Assembly: GCA_020634455.1 (NCBI GenBank)
Contig: JACKBQ010000002.1
Location: 1,240,001 to 1,304,000 of the forward strand
Length of the DNA: 64,000 nt
Direction of reading: 5' to 3'
DNA from: Ardenticatenaceae bacterium
GTDB taxonomy: Bacteria; Chloroflexota; Anaerolineae; Promineifilales; Promineifilaceae
Shown: positions 60,263 through 64,000 of the stretch, in pieces
How positions within the stretch are numbered: position 1 is the stretch's first letter
Layout: each line of letters starts with the position of its first letter
Notes under the pieces: generated by a model
The model's database searches: none
What the model was told of the DNA's origin: nothing
Seen by the model: the letters and a program-made list of their open reading frames with translations, nothing else
Program-made: the position numbers and the translations under genes

Positions 60263-61366
60263 CTATAACAAAATCAGGTCGTTGCGATGTACCGCAACCG
60301 AACCGTACCCATACCCCAACTGCGCTTCAATCTGGTCAGATTTCAAGCCCGCAATCTGTTGCAGATCATTGCTGGCGTACCGCACAATGCCACGTGCCAA
60401 TTCTTTACCATCTGGCCCTTCGACGCAAATGGAATCACCTCGCTCGAACGTGCCCTTGATGGTAACAATGCCGGCGGGGAGGAGGGAACGGCCGTTTTCC
60501 AACAACGCCCGCGCCGCCCCTGCATCAATCACCACACACCCTTTGGGCTTGCGTCCCGCAAAAATCCAGCGCTTGCGGTTTTCCAGCGGATTTTCCAACG
60601 CCGGAAAGCGCGTTCCCACCGATTCCCCGCTGGCAATGCGGGCGATCACATTGGGCGCACTACCCGCCGCAATCACCACATCGGCCCCAGCCCGACGGGC
60701 CACATCGGCCGCTTGCAGCTTGGTGGCCATGCCGCCCACACCCAAACCGCTGACGCTGCCTCCGGCCAACGCCTTCACCGCTTCATCAATTTTGTGTACT
60801 TCGGGAATCAGTTGGGCATCGGGGTTGGTACGCGGATCGGCCGTAAACAGACCCGGCTGATCGGTCAGCAGCAGCAGCAAATCTGCCTCCGCCAGCGTAG
60901 AAACCAACGCGGAGAGATTGTCATTGTCCCCCACTTTGATCTCTTCCGTTGCCACCGCGTCATTTTCATTAATCACGGGCACGATGCGATTTTCCAGCAG
61001 GGTTTGCAGCGTGTCGCGGGCGTTTAAGTACCGATTGCGATTCGTCACATCGGCGCGGGTGAGCAAAATTTGGCCTACGTGAATGCCGTAAATTTCAAAA
61101 TACCGCTCCCACATCTGCATGAGGCGGCTTTGCCCAACGGCTGCCAGCATCTGCTTGTTAGACACCGTATTCGCCAACTGCGGGAAGCCCAAACGGTGCC
61201 GCCCCACGGCAATTGCGCCTGAGGTACAGACGATGATGTCCTTGCCCTGCCGATACAACTCGGCACATTGGCGCACCAGCTCCACCATGTGGGGATGGTC
61301 CAGCTTGGGTGAGCCGCCAGTCAACACACTGGTTCCCAATTTAACAACAATTCGTTGATACTCCAT
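60263..61366 (-). CDS. proB: Glutamate 5-kinase
   Basis: The 367-residue enzyme makes glutamyl-5-phosphate, the first step of proline synthesis. It shows RIVVKLGTSVLTGG, VCTSGAIAVGRHRLG, INENDAVATEEIKVGDNDNL and GVGGMATKLQAADVARRAGA of the amino-acid-kinase fold, and a C-terminal PUA domain (GCVVIDAGAARALLENGRSL). ATG 61366 has AGGAG four bases upstream; the extension to 61408 is not supported. It is the first gene of a probable proB-proA operon. Confidence 0.95.
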   Translation of the reverse strand: MEYQRIVVKLGTSVLTGGSPKLDHPHMVELVRQCAELYRQGKDIIVCTSGAIAVGRHRLGFPQLANTVSNKQMLAAVGQSRLMQMWERYFEIYGIHVGQILLTRADVTNRNRYLNARDTLQTLLENRIVPVINENDAVATEEIKVGDNDNLSALVSTLAEADLLLLLTDQPGLFTADPRTNPDAQLIPEVHKIDEAVKALAGGSVSGLGVGGMATKLQAADVARRAGADVVIAAGSAPNVIARIASGESVGTRFPALENPLENRKRWIFAGRKPKGCVVIDAGAARALLENGRSLLPAGIVTIKGTFERGDSICVEGPDGKELARGIVRYASNDLQQIAGLKSDQIEAQLGYGYGSVAVHRNDLILL

Positions 61367-61724
61367 AACGCTCCTGTGTTGGCGCTGCAAACTTTGCTTT
61401 TGGGCCACAGCGCGGGGCTTAAGTTCTGATACGGCCGTTTCATTATTCCTGATTCTTGATTACGCCTGTGATGTTGGTTGTGAATTACTGCTTACGGTAC
61501 GCATATTTTCTTACGCGGGCGATTACGCTCCAAGCAAAAAAGTAGCTTTTTCTGCCAAATCTCTGCATACTTATAGCAGACTCCATTTTGGACGTTACCA
61601 TTCTGTTTTCCACTGAAATTCATAATCTCCAACCACCATTTCAGCCACAATTTTTAATTATCTTGGAGATTATAGTCGGTCTCAGTTAACCAATTGACGA
61701 CATTTACGAAAGGAGAGTTTTTCA
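61367..61724. other. Divergent proB/fba intergenic region with 11-bp inverted repeat
   Basis: This 358-base space between divergent genes should hold both promoters. I see no consensus pair, only a possible TATAGT at 61671-61676. ATAATCTCCAA (61622-61632) and TTGGAGATTAT (61663-61673) form an 11-bp perfect inverted repeat with a 30-base loop, 50 bases before fba. One ACGGCCGT lies at about 61431-61438. No ORF is convincing. Confidence 0.5.
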
Positions 61725-62801
61725 ATGTCAGGATTAAGCCATTTACCGGCCGGTGTACTCACTGGCGATCAGGTTCAAGAGGTTTTTGCCCACGCCAAAG
61801 CCAATAAATATGCGTTGCCTGCGGCCAACGTTGTCGGCACCAACAGCGTCAACGCCGTGCTGGAAACGGCCCGCGATGTCAATTCCCCGGTTATTTTGCA
61901 ATTTTCCAATGGCGGGGCTGTCTTTTTTGCGGGCAAAGGCATGAACAACAGCGGCGAGAAAGCGGCTATCGCCGGGGCAGTCTCCGGAGCGCATCACGTT
62001 CACCAGGTAGCCGCCCTGTACGGCACGCGCGTCATTCTGCACACCGACCACGCAGCCAAAAAGCTGCTGCCCTGGGTGGATGGTATGCTGGACGCAGGCG
62101 AAGCGTTCTACAAAGTGCACGGCATCCCGCTCTACAGCTCCCACATGCTGGACTTGTCCGAGGAGCCAATCAAGGAAAACGTAGAAATCAGCAAGCGGTA
62201 CCTCGAGCGCATGAGCAAGATGGGCATGACGCTAGAAATCGAACTGGGCATCACCGGCGGTGAGGAAGATGGGGTAGACAATACCGACGTAGACAGCGCC
62301 CGCCTCTACACCCAACCCGAAGAAGTGGCCTACGCTTACGAAGAACTGATGAAAGTCAGCGACAAGTTCACCATTGCTGCTGCTTTTGGCAATGTGCATG
62401 GTGTTTACAAACCAGGCAATGTAAAGCTGCGGCCCATCATCCTCAATAATTCCCAGGTTTATGTTCAAGAAAAGTTTGGCACGGCCGAAAAACCGATCAA
62501 CTTCGTCTTCCACGGCGGTTCTGGCTCTAGCCCTGAGGAAATTGCCGAAGCGATCTCCTACGGCGCTATCAAAATGAACATTGATACCGACCTGCAATGG
62601 GCTTTCTGGGATGGTGTACGGCATTACGACCAGAAATTCCACGACTATCTGCAAGGTCAGATTGGCAACCCGGATGGTGAAGACGTGCCCAACAAAAAAT
62701 ATTACGACCCACGTCGCTGGCTGCGCATGGGAGAGGATTCGTTCCGCGCCCGCCTGAAGCAAGCTTTTGAAGATTTAAACGACATCAACCGCTTCGCCTA
62801 A
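61725..62801 (+). CDS. fba: Class II fructose-bisphosphate aldolase
   Basis: The 358-residue metal-dependent aldolase of the E. coli FbaA subgroup splits fructose-1,6-bisphosphate in glycolysis and runs in reverse in gluconeogenesis. Motifs: YALPAANVVGTNSVNAVLET, ILHTDHAAKKLLPWVDGM with zinc ligands, LEIELGITGGEEDGVDN, AAFGNVHGVY, FVFHGGSGSSPEEIAEAI and KMNIDTDLQWAFWDGV. GAAAGGAGAG is a strong ribosome binding site before ATG 61725. The gene has no ACGGCCGT at all, unlike most of its neighbours, perhaps because codon choice in a highly expressed gene excludes it. Confidence 0.96.
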   Translation: MSGLSHLPAGVLTGDQVQEVFAHAKANKYALPAANVVGTNSVNAVLETARDVNSPVILQFSNGGAVFFAGKGMNNSGEKAAIAGAVSGAHHVHQVAALYGTRVILHTDHAAKKLLPWVDGMLDAGEAFYKVHGIPLYSSHMLDLSEEPIKENVEISKRYLERMSKMGMTLEIELGITGGEEDGVDNTDVDSARLYTQPEEVAYAYEELMKVSDKFTIAAAFGNVHGVYKPGNVKLRPIILNNSQVYVQEKFGTAEKPINFVFHGGSGSSPEEIAEAISYGAIKMNIDTDLQWAFWDGVRHYDQKFHDYLQGQIGNPDGEDVPNKKYYDPRRWLRMGEDSFRARLKQAFEDLNDINRFA

Positions 62802-62821
62802 TTATAGGCCACAGAGGCTGT

Positions 62822-62861
62822 GGGGAGGACGCAAAACTCTTTGCGTTCTCCCCTTTTTTTT
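62822..62861 (+). terminator. Intrinsic terminator of fba
   Basis: GGGGAGGACGCAAA (62822-62835) and TTTGCGTTCTCCCC (62840-62853) form a 14-bp stem with one G-T pair and are followed by eight T. Confidence 0.95.
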
Positions 62862-62870
62862 GTGAATGAG

Positions 62871-64000
62871 CTAGCGCCGAAACCGCCGTGGCCGCCGGGA
62901 GGACACGGCCGTTTCTCCCCCGGCAGGTTTGGGCACAGTTGGCAGCGGCTGGTCACCACTTAAACCAGACTGAATCAGTCGCCGCATTTCTTCGTCCAGG
63001 CGGGGGTCTGTTTGGATGGGAGTGTAGGCAGCGAGGCGTTGGGTAACGGCCGTTTTTGCCCGTTCAGCCAGCGTGGGGGAGCCAGCCTTTTGCCAATTTT
63101 CCCGGTTCATGCGGTCCGTCACCTCATCCGGCAGGTACAGCGATTGCGGCCAATGGTTCAGCGTATGCTCGGCGGTGATCAGGTGCTGCTCATCCAGCAG
63201 TTGGCGCACCAAATCCACCGTGGGTAAGTCCTCCTTCACCCGCATCTCCCGCACAAAATGGAGCGCCTGGCCGCACAAATCATTGTCCATCACCAGTTTC
63301 TCCAGGCTAAACACCAGTACATAATCCAGCATCCCCGGCCCCGACACGGAATTGACCCCCGCCAGCGCCGCCAGCAGCGCGCTACCAAACGTCTCCGCCC
63401 CAGCCTGTGCGTCCAAAAATTTGCCGTCGCTCAGCGCCATGTAAGATTGGGTGGGCAAATTGAGATGCTTGCCAACGGCCGTATATGCCACGTCCAGATG
63501 CAACGCCTCAATCGCCACCATTGGTGAAGTCGCCGCTTTCATGTGGAAAGTGGCAGGTGCCCCGCCAAACAGCACGGGCGCACCGGGTCGCACAATTTGG
63601 GCCATCGTCAGCCCCGCCAACACATCGGCCGTGTGAAACACCGTCGCCCCTACCAGCGTCACGGGGGCAATGAGCCCCATCAGCGTGACGGGCACAATCT
63701 CCACCGGAATGCCTGCCTCCACGCAGTCCAGCAAGTTCTGGCAGGAATCTTCGCTGTAGCGGAAGTTACCGGTCGCCGTGATGGTAAAAATGGACATCGG
63801 GTGGGCGATCAAATCAGCCTGATCCTGCCGAAAGAGGGACATCATTTCCACCATGCGGGGCACGCCATGCTCCGTGAATGCGCCAGACACCACCGGCTTG
63901 CGTGAGTTGGTTAGACAAAGATATAGCCGCCACGCATCAGAAACGGCCGCTTCAATATCATCATTGGTAGAAAAAGCGGTAGCCAGGTAGGCGATGTGCT
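62871..64000 (-). CDS. MttB-family methyltransferase, 5' part beyond window
   Basis: The frame is open to the right edge, so the N-terminal part is missing. The visible 376 residues match the trimethylamine methyltransferase (MttB) superfamily: SRKPVVSGAFTEHGVPRMVE, LIAHPMSIFTITATGNFRYS, GIPVEIVPVTLMGLIAPVTL, VLFGGAPATFHMKAATSPM and AGVNSVSGPGMLDYVLVFSL. No amber codon for pyrrolysine is seen in the visible part, so it is probably one of the many non-Pyl members that demethylate quaternary amines together with a corrinoid protein. The C-terminal 60 residues are basic and Pro-rich. No corrinoid protein gene lies within the window. Confidence 0.85.
   Translation of the reverse strand, partial: HIAYLATAFSTNDDIEAAVSDAWRLYLCLTNSRKPVVSGAFTEHGVPRMVEMMSLFRQDQADLIAHPMSIFTITATGNFRYSEDSCQNLLDCVEAGIPVEIVPVTLMGLIAPVTLVGATVFHTADVLAGLTMAQIVRPGAPVLFGGAPATFHMKAATSPMVAIEALHLDVAYTAVGKHLNLPTQSYMALSDGKFLDAQAGAETFGSALLAALAGVNSVSGPGMLDYVLVFSLEKLVMDNDLCGQALHFVREMRVKEDLPTVDLVRQLLDEQHLITAEHTLNHWPQSLYLPDEVTDRMNRENWQKAGSPTLAERAKTAVTQRLAAYTPIQTDPRLDEEMRRLIQSGLSGDQPLPTVPKPAGGETAVSSRRPRRFRR

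Larger units (their letters stand above)
16..63482. repeat. Highly iterated palindrome ACGGCCGT throughout the window
   Basis: By hand I counted about 115 exact ACGGCCGT octamers between 16 and 63482; a few may be missed. A random sequence of similar composition would hold one or two. The palindrome often extends to GGGAACGGCCGTTCCC (complete at about 45319-45334) or CAACGGCCGTTG. It occurs in all three codon phases, read as Thr-Ala-Val, x-Gly-Arg or x-Arg-Pro, in genes on both strands, and rarely between genes (about 7782, 24682, 36475, 61431). It resembles HIP1 of cyanobacteria in behaviour but not in sequence. Its role is unknown. Confidence 0.93.

Noticed and set aside
1..64000. tRNA or rRNA genes
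   Set aside because: I looked for T-loop and anticodon-arm patterns between genes and found none; isolated GGTTCGA strings lie inside coding regions.

Overview
The window looks like chromosomal DNA of a Chloroflexota-type bacterium, probably uncultured. The evidence is indirect: moderately high G+C, many lipoproteins, soluble-adenylyl-cyclase-like cyclase/ATPase/TPR giants, an Os1348-like RiPP precursor (a family named, as I recall, from Oscillochloris), and the gene orders pth-mfd and alaS-...-ruvX-mltG. Most genes are housekeeping. There is no phage, no CRISPR array, no recognisable tRNA or rRNA and no complete insertion sequence.

Layout. 1-4.7 kb: end of pth, then mfd and a small unknown gene. 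4.7-17.8 kb (mostly minus): hybrid histidine kinase, degenerate tyrosine-recombinase relative, YceI lipoprotein (plus), B12-binding radical SAM enzyme, two exported proteins of unknown role, a LuxR-type regulator behind an ABC-2 exporter pair, and a nucleotidyltransferase-fold protein. 17.9-32.4 kb (plus): ABC-F ATPase, alaS with its leader, a baseplate-J-like membrane protein, Nudix hydrolase, ruvX, mltG, a shrunken substrate-binding lipoprotein, twin two-TM proteins, and a TPR/SLT transglycosylase lipoprotein. 32.4-43.2 kb (plus): pgm, twin YdeI-like genes, an AT-rich membrane protein, a PIN-toxin remnant, a 1492-residue O-antigen-ligase-like/TPR/cyclophilin fusion, a WecA/TagO-like transferase and a threonine-aldolase relative. 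43.2-46.1 kb: AT-rich decayed island, intact Xer-type recombinase, RiPP-like precursor. 46.2-64 kb: two sAC-like giants around a small membrane protein, two GT4 glycosyltransferases, udk, a small alarmone-hydrolase-like HD protein, proB-proA, fba and a partial MttB-family gene.

Three layers stand out. (1) Upstream of alaS lie a consensus extended -10 promoter, a 27-codon apparently leaderless ORF with six consecutive Ala codons, a 10-bp antiterminator and a perfect intrinsic terminator: a complete candidate ribosome-mediated attenuator responding to alanyl-tRNA. (2) The palindrome ACGGCCGT occurs about 115 times by my hand count (roughly one per 550 bases), in genes of both strands and all frames, and is missing from the AT-rich island. 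(3) Intergenic spaces carry several unrelated families of long hairpins built from degenerate 6-9-base units; some have been absorbed into proteins as tails, an insertion, or a whole lipoprotein signal peptide.

Functionally, mfd, ruvX and the Xer-type gene serve DNA repair and recombination; mltG, the SLT lipoprotein, the WecA-like enzyme, the O-antigen-ligase-like fusion and the GT4 pair serve the cell envelope; the sAC-like pair, hybrid kinase, LuxR regulator and HD hydrolase are signalling genes.
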